A DNA stretch of 64,000 nt. Origin: an uncultured Bacteroidales bacterium. Its GTDB lineage: Bacteria > Bacteroidota > Bacteroidia > Bacteroidales > Bacteroidaceae. Made by a program: the position numbers and the translations under genes. Location: contig CACWFV010000013.1 of the NCBI GenBank assembly GCA_902760315.1, forward strand, positions 1-64,000. The letters are read 5' to 3'. The notes under the pieces are model-generated. The model made no database searches and was not told the origin of the DNA. It saw only the letters and a program-made list of their open reading frames with translations. Below, one piece after another: positions 7,012-14,812 of this stretch (the stretch's first letter is position 1; every line of letters begins with the position of its first letter).

Positions 7012-8010
7012 ATGGATAAATTTCGTATATATAAAATTGTATTGCGGCCAGACAATGTCATAGAAGGTGACTGGACATCTAATACACATGTGGAGTGGCC
7101 AGACTTGTCAAGAGCACAAGAAAAGTTTGAGAGTCTTTTTAACAAAGGGGCTAAACAACTGCCAATAGGAAAGGACGGTTTTACTGGTGATGATCCTCTT
7201 CTTAATCGAATATTGGCCAATCATGATGGAGTAACGCTGCTTAGAGTTAACAATCCGAAAGACGTGACAATTTGGAAGCCGTCAGGCAATGACTTTGACA
7301 AAAGGAAGGAGGATTCGTATCCGTATAGTTATATTATTATTGACAATCGTCCGGGCATCTGCCAACTGGCAATTCAGAGAAAGAGTGACGCCTGGAGTGA
7401 CCCTGAAAGATTGAAGTCTATTTTGGAGGCAAACTTTACCCGTATGCTTCGGGATATGGGTAGTGGCTTTGTTGTAGAATTCCGTCACAAATGGCTTCCG
7501 TCAGATTTCTTTGAGTATATTAAACAACGAAAGAAGGAAGACAATGTTATAGTCAGTCATCTTTCCTTTGAGTTTACAAATCCTCGATTTGAGACACCCA
7601 TTGAAACTGCCGTAGAGACAAGCGGTCATCTGCGCCAGTTGATGAACATGCTGACAGAATTGGGGGGAGCAAAGGCTAAACTCGCTATTGAAGCTCCAAA
7701 GAACGACTCGCTGATTAAGCGTAAATTGAAGGACATCAAGCAGATGGTAAGTCTTGTGTCGAGCAATGGATACACGCTGAAGGTGAGGTTTAGTGATACG
7801 AGTGAGTATCTATGTAATGATTATTTAGTAGCTGATATTGACCTCCGGCAGAATATTATTCGTGATTTTGAGCATGGTGTGAAGCATAGCCTATTCGATT
7901 TTGAGATTTTTCACTGGCTGGATGAAGTAAGAAATAAAACAAAGAATTATATAGATGAACAAACGCCTTATAGAAAGCCTGCAGGAAAGAATCGCAGAAA
8001 GATATCGTGA
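7012..8010 (+). CDS. uncharacterised protein, first gene of an accessory two-gene operon
   Basis: 332 residues, no signal peptide or membrane segment. I do not recognise the family. It looks soluble, with alternating strand-rich and helix-rich stretches; a strand-rich section (YSYIIIDNRPGICQLAIQR) is followed by a helical SDPERLKSILEANFTRML and a basic C-terminus (RKPAGKNRRKIS). The DNA is clearly lower in GC than the surrounding primase and leu genes, as expected for a transferred cassette. The 3' end overlaps the next gene by 56 bp, so the two are co-transcribed and probably work together. A defence or toxin function would be guesswork from context. Confidence 0.7.
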   Translation: MDKFRIYKIVLRPDNVIEGDWTSNTHVEWPDLSRAQEKFESLFNKGAKQLPIGKDGFTGDDPLLNRILANHDGVTLLRVNNPKDVTIWKPSGNDFDKRKEDSYPYSYIIIDNRPGICQLAIQRKSDAWSDPERLKSILEANFTRMLRDMGSGFVVEFRHKWLPSDFFEYIKQRKKEDNVIVSHLSFEFTNPRFETPIETAVETSGHLRQLMNMLTELGGAKAKLAIEAPKNDSLIKRKLKDIKQMVSLVSSNGYTLKVRFSDTSEYLCNDYLVADIDLRQNIIRDFEHGVKHSLFDFEIFHWLDEVRNKTKNYIDEQTPYRKPAGKNRRKIS

Positions 8011-8782
8011 ACACCCTTTGATGAAAGCCTGTCGCGCTGCTTTTACCGACTATCAGGCAGACATGAATTTTCTGCTGTTTTCACCTGTTGAGGTTTTTGT
8101 GGAAGCAGCAGACATCATTGACGGATTGTTTGATGAAGCGGTAAACGACAAGGATTACGTTGCCGGTTTGTGGAATCGTCTTACTATCAAGTACAAATTA
8201 TGGCAGCCAGGTACACCTGGCGAAGAGGTTCAGACCGCTGTCTGTTCAGTATTCTATGCAGTGGCAGTTTCTCTATCTGTGTGCGATGAAGGTTATTTCA
8301 GAGAAACACTAAAGGAGGCAATACTTGATGAAGTATATAGGCACAAGAGTATTGTCAAGCAGCAGGAAGACGTGGTTATAGTTCGTCTGGCTACTTATGC
8401 CAATGAACTGAAGACCTGGATGGATGAGTATGTAAAAAGCGTAAGTCGTTTTTCAGACGAAATACAGGCAGTCATAAAGGGTGAACCATTATTTGCCAAT
8501 GCTGTTATCAATCCTCAATACTCAACAGCTGTTATTTCAAAACTTCATCAATTAATGGAGGGTAAAGAAAAACCCAAGGATGTGATGATGCCTGTCAGGG
8601 CGGCAATGGATGTTGGGGCCATTCGCCGACCTACCGATGAAGAATTTTGCAATGAGTTTGGCCATAACAGAGTGAAAGGAAAATCTTCAATAAATGACTA
8701 TACTAATCCCGACAAAACTCCTTATTCTGGCCCAGATTTTGAGGCTATGAAAAATGAATTTAGAGAGCTTATTAAAGGATAA
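7955..8782 (+). CDS. uncharacterised protein, second gene of the accessory operon
   Basis: 275 residues, predicted soluble and largely helical, no recognised motif. The start ATG at 7955 lies within the preceding gene, an overlap of 56 bp. The N-terminus (NKRLIESLQERIAERYREHP) is amphipathic; the C-terminal third is polar with a proline-containing segment before FEAMKNEFRELIKG. Like its partner it is AT-richer than the neighbours. A hairpin lies 14 bp after the stop, which makes the two genes a self-contained unit. Confidence 0.7.
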   Translation: MNKRLIESLQERIAERYREHPLMKACRAAFTDYQADMNFLLFSPVEVFVEAADIIDGLFDEAVNDKDYVAGLWNRLTIKYKLWQPGTPGEEVQTAVCSVFYAVAVSLSVCDEGYFRETLKEAILDEVYRHKSIVKQQEDVVIVRLATYANELKTWMDEYVKSVSRFSDEIQAVIKGEPLFANAVINPQYSTAVISKLHQLMEGKEKPKDVMMPVRAAMDVGAIRRPTDEEFCNEFGHNRVKGKSSINDYTNPDKTPYSGPDFEAMKNEFRELIKG

Positions 8783-8795
8783 ACCTTTTATTATT

Positions 8796-8828
8796 TTCGG
8801 TCATTTTCGGTCAACGGAAATGACCGAA
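8796..8828. terminator. hairpin after the accessory operon
   Basis: Perfect 11-bp inverted repeat, TTCGGTCATTT (8796-8806) and its complement (8818-8828), followed by TTAAATTTTT. It likely ends the two-gene transcript. Confidence 0.55.
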
Positions 8829-8835
8829 TTAAATT

Positions 8836-8867
8836 TTTGAGAGTGTCAACAATAGTGCCTACCTTTG
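8836..8867 (+). promoter_or_regulatory. promoter upstream of the primase module
   Basis: TTTG (8836-8839), 20 bp spacer, TACCTTTG (8860-8867): a full match to the Bacteroidetes -33/-7 pattern. The first gene starts about 110 bp further on. Confidence 0.65.
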
Positions 8868-8868
8868 T

Positions 8869-8905
8869 ACCGCAGTCCTGAGGTAACAGGTTGCGGTGTT
8901 TTTTT
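8869..8905 (+). terminator. terminator-like hairpin directly at the predicted transcription start
   Basis: ACCGCA (8869-8874) pairs with TGCGGT (8892-8897), with an inner CCTG/CAGG stem, followed by G and seven T. The hairpin begins two bases after the -7 box, so only part of the left arm would be in a transcript from that promoter. It could insulate against upstream transcription or end a very short RNA. Confidence 0.5.
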
Positions 8906-8982
8906 CTCCTTGTGCACTTTTATGGGGATTGAGCATCGGGGCGCGCGTCTCATCTTTTTACTAATATAAAAGTACAATAAAG

Positions 8983-9336
8983 ATGAACAAAACAATTATT
9001 GTAAGCGGCATGGCTATGGTCACCCGCGACGAGAACAGTGAAGTGAGAAACATTCAGTTTCTGCCGGACGACGAGCTGGCGTCCGTCATGGAGGAGGGCT
9101 GTAGGAACTGCGGCCAGTTGCAATTGCTGCGCAACGGCGCTTTCGACTATGTGTCCCAGCGGCCTCGCCAGCGCGCTCACTCCACGCTGCTCAGAAAGGC
9201 GGCTCACGGTCGTCTCTCGGCCACGCAGGACGAGGCGTACCAGCTGACGCTGAAGATATTCAAGCGCGAGGGGCTGGACGTCAGGGCTACCCTGATGCGC
9301 GAGGCGATGGAACTGATTGAGAACGTTAAATTCTGA
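8983..9336 (+). CDS. uncharacterised small protein of the primase module
   Basis: 117 residues, soluble. It contains one Cys pair (EGCRNCGQL) that could bind a metal, and a helical C-terminal half (LTLKIFKREGLDVRATLMREAMELIENVKF). No family recognised. It sits 6 bp before the VirE_N-type gene and shares its high GC content, so it probably belongs to the same operon and may be an accessory DNA-binding factor; that role is inference from position only. Confidence 0.65.
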   Translation: MNKTIIVSGMAMVTRDENSEVRNIQFLPDDELASVMEEGCRNCGQLQLLRNGAFDYVSQRPRQRAHSTLLRKAAHGRLSATQDEAYQLTLKIFKREGLDVRATLMREAMELIENVKF

Positions 9337-9342
9337 ACGGCT

Positions 9343-9903
9343 ATGGACAAGAAGTTTGAAATGTCGTACTTTAACGCACCGATTACCAACAAGGTGCCGC
9401 TGACCACCGTGTCGCTGCAGGAGGTGGCACAGCTCGTCAGGAGCCGCTCGCTGGAGCCGCAAACCACGGCGCTGCGCACTATCGGCGACCACGAGCAGGC
9501 CAGACAGTACAAGGGGCGCAACTTCCCCTACGTGACCCCCGCGGGTGTGTTCTCGTATTGCAGCGACAAGTCGCTCCTGAGGCCCTCCGAGGTGCTCTGC
9601 ATGGACTTAGACCACGTAGGCGACGTGGACGGACTGAAGCGCCGGCTGACGGCCGACCGGCTGTTCCGGACGCTGCTGGCCTTCCGCTCTCCCAGTGGCG
9701 ACGGACTGAAATGGTTCGTCAGCATTGACCTCGGCAAGTGTGGCCACCGGCAATGGTTCGACGCTGTGCGGAACTACCTGATGGCTACCTATGGTCTCAG
9801 CGACCGACAGGTGGACCCGTCGGTGCGCAACGAGTCGAGGGCTTGTTACCTCTGCTACGACCCCGAAGTGTACGTGAACCCCATGTTGACAATTGACAGA
9901 TGA
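9343..9903 (+). CDS. VirE N-terminal / BT4734-like primase-type domain protein
   Basis: 186 residues. The sequence around YKGRNFPYVTPAGVFSYCSD, EVLCMDLDHVGDVDGLKRRL and LAFRSPSGDGLKWFVSID matches the VirE_N/BT4734-like domain, which is related to archaeo-eukaryotic primases. D-L-D in MDLDH would be the metal-binding acidic pair and SPSGDGLK the following conserved loop. Such proteins accompany helicase-like DUF3987 proteins in Bacteroidetes mobile islands. The usual multidomain protein is split here: this gene ends in an ATGA overlap with the PriCT-2-like gene, and the junction lies inside a dispersed repeat. Confidence 0.78.
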   Translation: MDKKFEMSYFNAPITNKVPLTTVSLQEVAQLVRSRSLEPQTTALRTIGDHEQARQYKGRNFPYVTPAGVFSYCSDKSLLRPSEVLCMDLDHVGDVDGLKRRLTADRLFRTLLAFRSPSGDGLKWFVSIDLGKCGHRQWFDAVRNYLMATYGLSDRQVDPSVRNESRACYLCYDPEVYVNPMLTIDR

Positions 9904-9912
9904 CAGTGACAG
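9893..9912 (+). repeat. GACAGATGACAG-type repeat at a gene junction
   Basis: TTGACAGATGACAGTGACAG resembles the terminal repeats of the element at 5942-6175. It supplies the stop of the VirE_N gene and the start of the next gene (ATGA at 9900-9903). Confidence 0.75.
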
Positions 9913-10343
9913 CATTGAAAGACGCGGGCTTCGACCCCATGGCGTGGCTAACAACGCCGCCCGATGCCAAGCCGTCACCCCTGCCGGCGACGCCGCCCAC
10001 AGCAGCCCGGCCCACGGCCTGCCAGCCTCTTTCCCACGCGGAAGAGCTGGCCAAGGCCACGGCCGTCGCCAGGGAGCTGATTAGCCGGGGAGCCAACATT
10101 GCCGAGGACTACCGTGACTATGTACGGCTGGGGTTTGCCTTGGCCAATGGGCTGGGCCCTGATGGGCGCGACCTCTACCACATGCTCTGTGCCCACAGCA
10201 CGAAGTACCGCATGAGGGACTGTGAGAAGAAGTGGCAGGAGTGTCTCAGCAAGTCGGACGGCCGTACCAGCATCGCCACGTTCTACCACATGGCTCGCCA
10301 GGCTGGTGTGGAACTGAGAGAGCTAAGAGTGAAAAGATTTTAA
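9900..10343 (+). CDS. PriCT-2-like primase C-terminal domain protein
   Basis: 147 residues. After a proline- and alanine-rich linker of about 40 residues, the segment ANIAEDYRDYVRLGFALANG through GRDLYHMLCAH to CEKKWQECLSKSDGRTSIATFYHMARQAG resembles the PriCT-2 domain found at the C-terminus of phage and plasmid primases. In related loci this domain is often fused behind VirE_N. Here it is a separate reading frame translationally coupled by ATGA. The first residues (MTVTALKD) are encoded by the repeat, suggesting the split arose through it. Confidence 0.68.
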   Translation: MTVTALKDAGFDPMAWLTTPPDAKPSPLPATPPTAARPTACQPLSHAEELAKATAVARELISRGANIAEDYRDYVRLGFALANGLGPDGRDLYHMLCAHSTKYRMRDCEKKWQECLSKSDGRTSIATFYHMARQAGVELRELRVKRF

Positions 10344-10371
10344 AGTTTAAAAAGTAAAAAAATTAACGACA

Positions 10372-11736
10372 ATGAAGAAAGTATCAAAAAAGACGCCCTC
10401 CAAGGCAACCGTTAAAAAGAGTGTGAAGAAGTACAAGCCGCTGACGTGGGAGACGGTGTTCGCGAGCGACCAGATGCCGGCCTTGCCCACCGAGCTGCCC
10501 CGGCTGATAGAGATTGCCGTCTCGCAGACGCCCGAATTGCTGCGAGGCACCGTGGCACAGGTCGTCCCCGTACCGCTGTCCATCTATCCCAGAGGGTTGC
10601 GCTTCGTCTATACCGACAACCGCACCCGTGAGTTGCGCATGAACTGTCTGCTGGTGGCCCAGGAGGGCGGCGGCAAGGAGTGCATCACGCCTCCCGTGAA
10701 ACACATCATGGCCGAGATTAAGGCCAACGACACGCGCAACCGCCAGCGCCTGAAGGAGTTCAACGAGAAGTACAACCGTACACGCTCGGACGACGAGAAG
10801 CCGCAGCGCCCCTCGGACCTGGACATACGCTGGCTCTACTCCGACATCACCCGCCCGCGCCTGGGTCAGGCGATGGAGGATGCCCAGGGAGCCTTCCTCT
10901 TCCTGAAACTCAACGAGCTGGAAGACTGGGACCGCGTGGAGGGTCAGCGAGGCAGGAGCAACTCGTTCAGCATCATGAAACTGATTGACGACGAGGACAA
11001 CGATTTCGGCCAGGACCGTGTCGGTGCGCAGAGTGTCAATGCCGACGGCTGTCTGAGACTGAACTGGATAGCCGACACCACGCAGCCCAAGCTGAAGAAG
11101 TACTTCCGCTACATCCACGGCGAGGGTCCCGTCTCGCGCATCACGATGGGAGGCATCCCGACGGTGGAGATTGGTGCGCCGATACCCGTCTTCGGCAACT
11201 ACGACAAGCGGTACGACGACCTGTTGCGCCCGTACATAGAGAACCTGAAGAAGGCCACCGGCACCATTGTCTGCAAGCAGGCTCAGAAGATGGCCGACAA
11301 GCTGAAGGCCGAGATTGACGAGTTCAGCTCGAAGACCCAGGACCGCATTCTGGACACGCTGTCGCACCGAGCACTGGTGGCCGCCTTCCGCCGCGCTTGT
11401 CTTATCTACGCCGCCAACGGCATGGTCTGGGAACCGGAAATCGAGTACTACTGTCGTTGGTCGATGCAGGTGGACCTCTACCTGAAGTACAGGTTGTTTG
11501 CCAACGACATCCGCGAGGCTACCGAAAGAGACGTGGAGCCCAAGCCCGGACCACAGATACTGCTGGACAAGGTGGTGGCCGACGAGCAGGGCGTCTTCAC
11601 CTTCGACGAGGTCGTCCGCGTCTACACAGAGAGCGGCAAGAAGCCCGACGAAAAGAAGGTGCGCAACATGCTCAGCCAGTGGAAGTCGCGCAAATACATC
11701 TTACAGATGACGGATGACAGTTACCGAAAAGTGTAA
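10372..11736 (+). CDS. DUF3987-like (VirE-associated) protein with degenerate P-loop
   Basis: 454 residues. A lysine-rich N-terminus (KKVSKKTPSKATVKKSVKK) precedes a domain resembling DUF3987 helicase-like proteins. The position of the Walker A motif reads A96-Q-E-G-G-G-K102-E, retaining the lysine but lacking the usual S/T after it. LFLKLNELEDW may correspond to the Walker B region. The C-terminal part ends with a winged-helix-like segment (VFTFDEVVRVY...KVRNMLSQWKSRKYI). It likely works with the preceding primase-type genes in replication of a mobile element. Whether it hydrolyses ATP is doubtful from the motif. Its last residues are encoded by a dispersed repeat. Confidence 0.68.
   Translation: MKKVSKKTPSKATVKKSVKKYKPLTWETVFASDQMPALPTELPRLIEIAVSQTPELLRGTVAQVVPVPLSIYPRGLRFVYTDNRTRELRMNCLLVAQEGGGKECITPPVKHIMAEIKANDTRNRQRLKEFNEKYNRTRSDDEKPQRPSDLDIRWLYSDITRPRLGQAMEDAQGAFLFLKLNELEDWDRVEGQRGRSNSFSIMKLIDDEDNDFGQDRVGAQSVNADGCLRLNWIADTTQPKLKKYFRYIHGEGPVSRITMGGIPTVEIGAPIPVFGNYDKRYDDLLRPYIENLKKATGTIVCKQAQKMADKLKAEIDEFSSKTQDRILDTLSHRALVAAFRRACLIYAANGMVWEPEIEYYCRWSMQVDLYLKYRLFANDIREATERDVEPKPGPQILLDKVVADEQGVFTFDEVVRVYTESGKKPDEKKVRNMLSQWKSRKYILQMTDDSYRKV
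11701..11723 (+). repeat. GACAGATGACAG-type repeat at the DUF3987-like gene end
   Basis: The 23 bases match the complement of the right terminal repeat at 6151-6175 at all positions except one missing G. The repeat encodes LQMTDDSY near the C-terminus. Confidence 0.75.
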
Positions 11737-11760
11737 AAGGTGTAAAGAGAAGAAAATGGT

Positions 11761-11796
11761 GTGCGCAGCGGGGAAACGTCGCTGCGCACCCTTTTT
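11761..11796 (+). terminator. intrinsic terminator after the primase module
   Basis: GTGCGCAGCG (11761-11770), 9-nt loop, perfect complement (11780-11789), then CCTTTTT. A GC-rich stem with T-run, a classic intrinsic terminator. Confidence 0.85.
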
Positions 11797-11835
11797 ACGT
11801 GTTGTCAGGTGAAAAAAGTAAACATCATCTCGGAG

Positions 11836-13002
11836 TCAATACTCAAACGTGCCGAACTCGCTCTTGATGGTCAGGCTCTTGGGACCCTCCTCGATATGGC
11901 CCACCACCTGGGCGTCGATGTTGAAGGAGCGCGACAGGGCTATGACCTTGTCGGCTACCTCCGGGCGGACGTAGATTTCCATGCGGTGGCCCATGTTGAA
12001 CACCTGGTACATCTCGCGCCAGTCGGTGCCGGAACACTCGTGGATGGCGCGGAAGAGTGGGGGCACGGGGAACATGTTGTCCTTGACGACGTGGCAGTTG
12101 TCGCCGACGAAGTGGAGCACCTTGGTCTGGGCGCCTCCCGTGCAGTGGACCATGCCGTGAATCTCAGGGCGCAGCTCGTCGAGCAGGCGCTTGATGACGG
12201 GAGCGTAGGTGCGGGTGGGCGAGAGCACCAACTGGCCGGCATTGACAGGTGCACCCTCGACGCTGTCGGTGAGCCGGTAGTGGCCGCTGTAGACCAGGTC
12301 GTCGGGTACTGCGTGGTCGTAGCTCTCAGGGTACTGCTGGGCCAGGTACTTGGCAAAGACGTCGTGGCGCGCTGAGGTCAGTCCGTTGCTGCCCATGCCG
12401 CCGTTGTAGCGCTTCTCGTAGGTGGCCTGGCCTGTTGAGGAGAGTCCTACGATGACGTCGCCGGGGCGGATGTTGGCATTGTCGATGACGTCCGAGCGCT
12501 TCATGCGGCAGGTGACGGTAGAGTCGACAATGATGGTACGCACGAGGTCGCCCACGTCGGCCGTCTCGCCACCGGTGGGGTAGATGCCGATGCCCATCTG
12601 TCGCAGTTCCTGCAGCAGTTCGTCGGTGCCGTTGATGATGGCCGAGATGACCTCGCCCGGCACGAGCATCTTGTTGCGCCCGATGGTTGAGCTGACCAGG
12701 ATGTTGTCGACGGCGCCCACGCAGAGCAGGTCGTCGGTGTTCATGACGATGGCGTCCTGGGCAATGCCTTTCCAGACGCTCAGGTCGCCGGTCTCCCTCC
12801 AGTACATGTAGGCCAGCGACGACTTGGTGCCTGCGCCGTCGGCGTGCATGATGTTGCAGTAGTCAGGGTCGCCGCCCAGGATGTCGGGTATAATCTTGCA
12901 GAAGGCTTGCGGGTAGAGTCCCTTGTCGATGTTCTTGATGGCTGCGTGGACGTCCTCCTTGGCTGCCGAGACGCCGCGCTGCATATAACGGTTGTTGCTC
13001 AT
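11836..13002 (-). CDS. purM: phosphoribosylformylglycinamidine cyclo-ligase (AIR synthase)
   Basis: 388 residues, the longer form usual in Bacteroidetes (E. coli PurM is about 345). The HADGAGTKSSLAYMYW segment, DDLLCVGA and PTGGETADVGDLV are PurM-type nucleotide and metal-binding loops, and GLSSTGQATYEKRYNGGMGSNGL marks the start of the C-terminal AIRS domain. It converts FGAM to AIR with ATP in purine synthesis. It is the last gene of a long minus-strand run that also contains purC, so two purine steps are co-located. The region downstream is the accessory island. Confidence 0.95.
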   Translation of the reverse strand: MSNNRYMQRGVSAAKEDVHAAIKNIDKGLYPQAFCKIIPDILGGDPDYCNIMHADGAGTKSSLAYMYWRETGDLSVWKGIAQDAIVMNTDDLLCVGAVDNILVSSTIGRNKMLVPGEVISAIINGTDELLQELRQMGIGIYPTGGETADVGDLVRTIIVDSTVTCRMKRSDVIDNANIRPGDVIVGLSSTGQATYEKRYNGGMGSNGLTSARHDVFAKYLAQQYPESYDHAVPDDLVYSGHYRLTDSVEGAPVNAGQLVLSPTRTYAPVIKRLLDELRPEIHGMVHCTGGAQTKVLHFVGDNCHVVKDNMFPVPPLFRAIHECSGTDWREMYQVFNMGHRMEIYVRPEVADKVIALSRSFNIDAQVVGHIEEGPKSLTIKSEFGTFEY

Positions 13003-13011
13003 ATCTCTGGT

Positions 13012-13599
13012 TTAGAATTTTACTTGTGGGGCTTTCTCGGCGCCTGCCTCAGCCTCGAACTTGTCCATTTTCTCAAAGCCGAACATGCCTGCCAGCAGAT
13101 TCTTGGGGAACTTGCGGATGACGGTGTTGTACTGCTGGATGACGCCGTTGAACGCATTGCGTGCCTCGTTGATGCGGTTCTCGGTGCCCTCCAGCTGGAC
13201 CTGCAGGTCGCGGAAGTTCTCGTTGGCTTTCAGGTCGGGGTAGTTCTCCTGAATGGCTATCAGGCGACCCAGCGCAGCGCCCAGCTCGCCCTGAGCCTGC
13301 TGGAACTCCTTCAGCTTTTCGGGCGTCATGTTGGTGGGGTCGAGCGTGACCTGGGTGGCCTTGGAGCGGGCGGCAACAACGCCTTCGAGCGTCTCTTTCT
13401 CGTGCGAGGCATAGCCCTTGACGACTTCCACCAAGTTGGGGATGAGGTCGGCGCGGCGCTGGTAGGCCGACTGCAGGTTAGCCAGCGCTGTGGTGGCCTT
13501 TTCCTGTTCGCTGACCATTGAGTTATAACCACTTGCAGCCCAACCGCCAATGACGACGACGGCAGCGATAATTGCGATGAGTGTTTTGTTCAGTTTCAT
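13012..13599 (-). CDS. lemA: LemA family membrane-anchored protein
   Basis: 195 residues from the ATG at 13599; an open extension upstream overlaps the preceding gene in another frame and is low-complexity Ala, so it is rejected. The N-terminus is one membrane anchor (TLIAIIAAVVVIGGWAASGYN) followed by the LemA signature NSMVSEQEKATTALANLQSAYQRRADLIPNL and long helices (ENFRDLQVQLEGTENRINEARN). LemA proteins have an exposed helical domain of unknown function and typically pair with a TPM-domain protein, as here. It starts 43 bp after that gene's stop. Confidence 0.9.
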   Translation of the reverse strand: MKLNKTLIAIIAAVVVIGGWAASGYNSMVSEQEKATTALANLQSAYQRRADLIPNLVEVVKGYASHEKETLEGVVAARSKATQVTLDPTNMTPEKLKEFQQAQGELGAALGRLIAIQENYPDLKANENFRDLQVQLEGTENRINEARNAFNGVIQQYNTVIRKFPKNLLAGMFGFEKMDKFEAEAGAEKAPQVKF

Positions 13600-13642
13600 A
13601 ATGATATGTTTTTTTGTCGTTATTCTATTGTTCTGATGAATG

Positions 13643-14776
13643 TTACCAGCGCGCTGTGGCACCACCGCCACCGAAGGAGCCGCCGCCGAAGGAACCGCCG
13701 CCGAAGCCGCCGCCTCCGCCACCACCGCCGCTGCCGAAGAAGCCGCCGCCAAAGGTGCCGCCATGGTCTTGAGGAGCCTCGTAGAAGGGGTTGGCCAACA
13801 GTTGGGCGGCGCCTATGGCTGGTATCCAGGCGTATTTGCGGTTGAGTCTGAAGAAAGTGATGAACCACCCGACGAGGAAGGCAAAAGTGAAACCAATGGC
13901 CTTAGCTGTGGCGGGATCGACATCGTCGTCACTTGACTGGCTGAGCATCATCGTGGGCAGCTCTTTCTTCTGTAGTGTGGAGTAGAGCGCCTCCGTGAGG
14001 TAGAGCATGGCGCTGTCGGGCATGTTCTCCTTCATGGCCGGTACGACGTAGCGCTGCTCCAGCCGGTGGCACTCGGCGTCCGTCAGGTCGCCCTCCAGGG
14101 AGCGGCCCGGCGAAATGTTGATGGAGTGGTCCTCGTAGCCACAGACCACGATGAGTCCGCGGTCGCCGCGTCCTACGCCGTACTTGTTGCCCACGTCTTG
14201 GGCCATGCGGAAGGGGTCGTCGTTCTCTATGTGGTTGACGATGATGACTACGGACTCTATACCGAATTGAATCTTAACGCGTTGCAACGTTCTGTTCATG
14301 CGGTCTACGGTGGGCTGGGCAAGCACGTGGTCGGGGTTGGAGACGTACTGCGTAGAGTCCTGCAGATAGGGAATAGGGATGTTGTCAGCATTCCAATAGG
14401 TCACCGACTGGGCGGCGTTGACTGCTTGCGAGGTGGCTGGCGCGGACTGTGCAGCCGGGGCGTCGCTAACGGGTAGAGCCGCTCCGCAACACACCATGGC
14501 CGCCAACGTGCCGACGACGAATATCCACCCCCACAGGCGCCGGCTCTTGGCCCATTCAGGGTGCGAGCGTTTATAGTCTTGCGTCAGCTGGTTGCGCTTG
14601 CTGACATATTCGCGGGCCAGCGCCTTGTAGCGCTTGGAATACTGCTGCTTCAGGTGGGGTGCTGTCAGGTTCCAAGCATAGCTTTGGGTACTCTCTACCG
14701 TGTAGGAGTCGTTCAGGGCTCGGATGGCCTCATTGTACTGGCGGGTCAGCCGGTTCAGATGCTCGGTATATGACAT
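13643..14776 (-). CDS. TPM-domain (YgcG-like) membrane protein with glycine-rich tail
   Basis: 377 residues. About 75 charged, helical N-terminal residues precede a membrane segment (WGWIFVVGTLAAMVCCGAAL). Then comes the TPM domain (YVSNPDHVLAQPTVDRMNRTL..., GVGRGDRGLIVVCGYEDHSINISPG, LTEAL), a second membrane segment (AIGFTFAFLVGWFITFF) and a tail of FGGGSFGGG-type repeats. TPM proteins occur in the cell envelope and some are linked to phosphatase activity or photosystem repair; the bacterial role is unclear. The order TPM-lemA is a known pairing. The long N-terminal cytosolic part is less usual for YgcG-like proteins. Confidence 0.8.
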   Translation of the reverse strand: MSYTEHLNRLTRQYNEAIRALNDSYTVESTQSYAWNLTAPHLKQQYSKRYKALAREYVSKRNQLTQDYKRSHPEWAKSRRLWGWIFVVGTLAAMVCCGAALPVSDAPAAQSAPATSQAVNAAQSVTYWNADNIPIPYLQDSTQYVSNPDHVLAQPTVDRMNRTLQRVKIQFGIESVVIIVNHIENDDPFRMAQDVGNKYGVGRGDRGLIVVCGYEDHSINISPGRSLEGDLTDAECHRLEQRYVVPAMKENMPDSAMLYLTEALYSTLQKKELPTMMLSQSSDDDVDPATAKAIGFTFAFLVGWFITFFRLNRKYAWIPAIGAAQLLANPFYEAPQDHGGTFGGGFFGSGGGGGGGGFGGGSFGGGSFGGGGATARW

Positions 14777-14812
14777 GGCAATAATGGTTGTTTGGTAAGA
14801 GACAAGAGTTGC

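Noticed and set aside
10384..11367. Minus-strand open frame of 327 codons opposite the DUF3987-like gene
   Set aside because: Shadow frame with low-complexity Leu/Val/Arg composition; the plus-strand gene has an operon context, repeat-derived end and terminator.
13600..13764. Upstream extension of the LemA reading frame
   Set aside because: Encodes only Ala/Val low complexity out of frame with the glycine-rich tail of the TPM protein; the membrane anchor starts at 13599.
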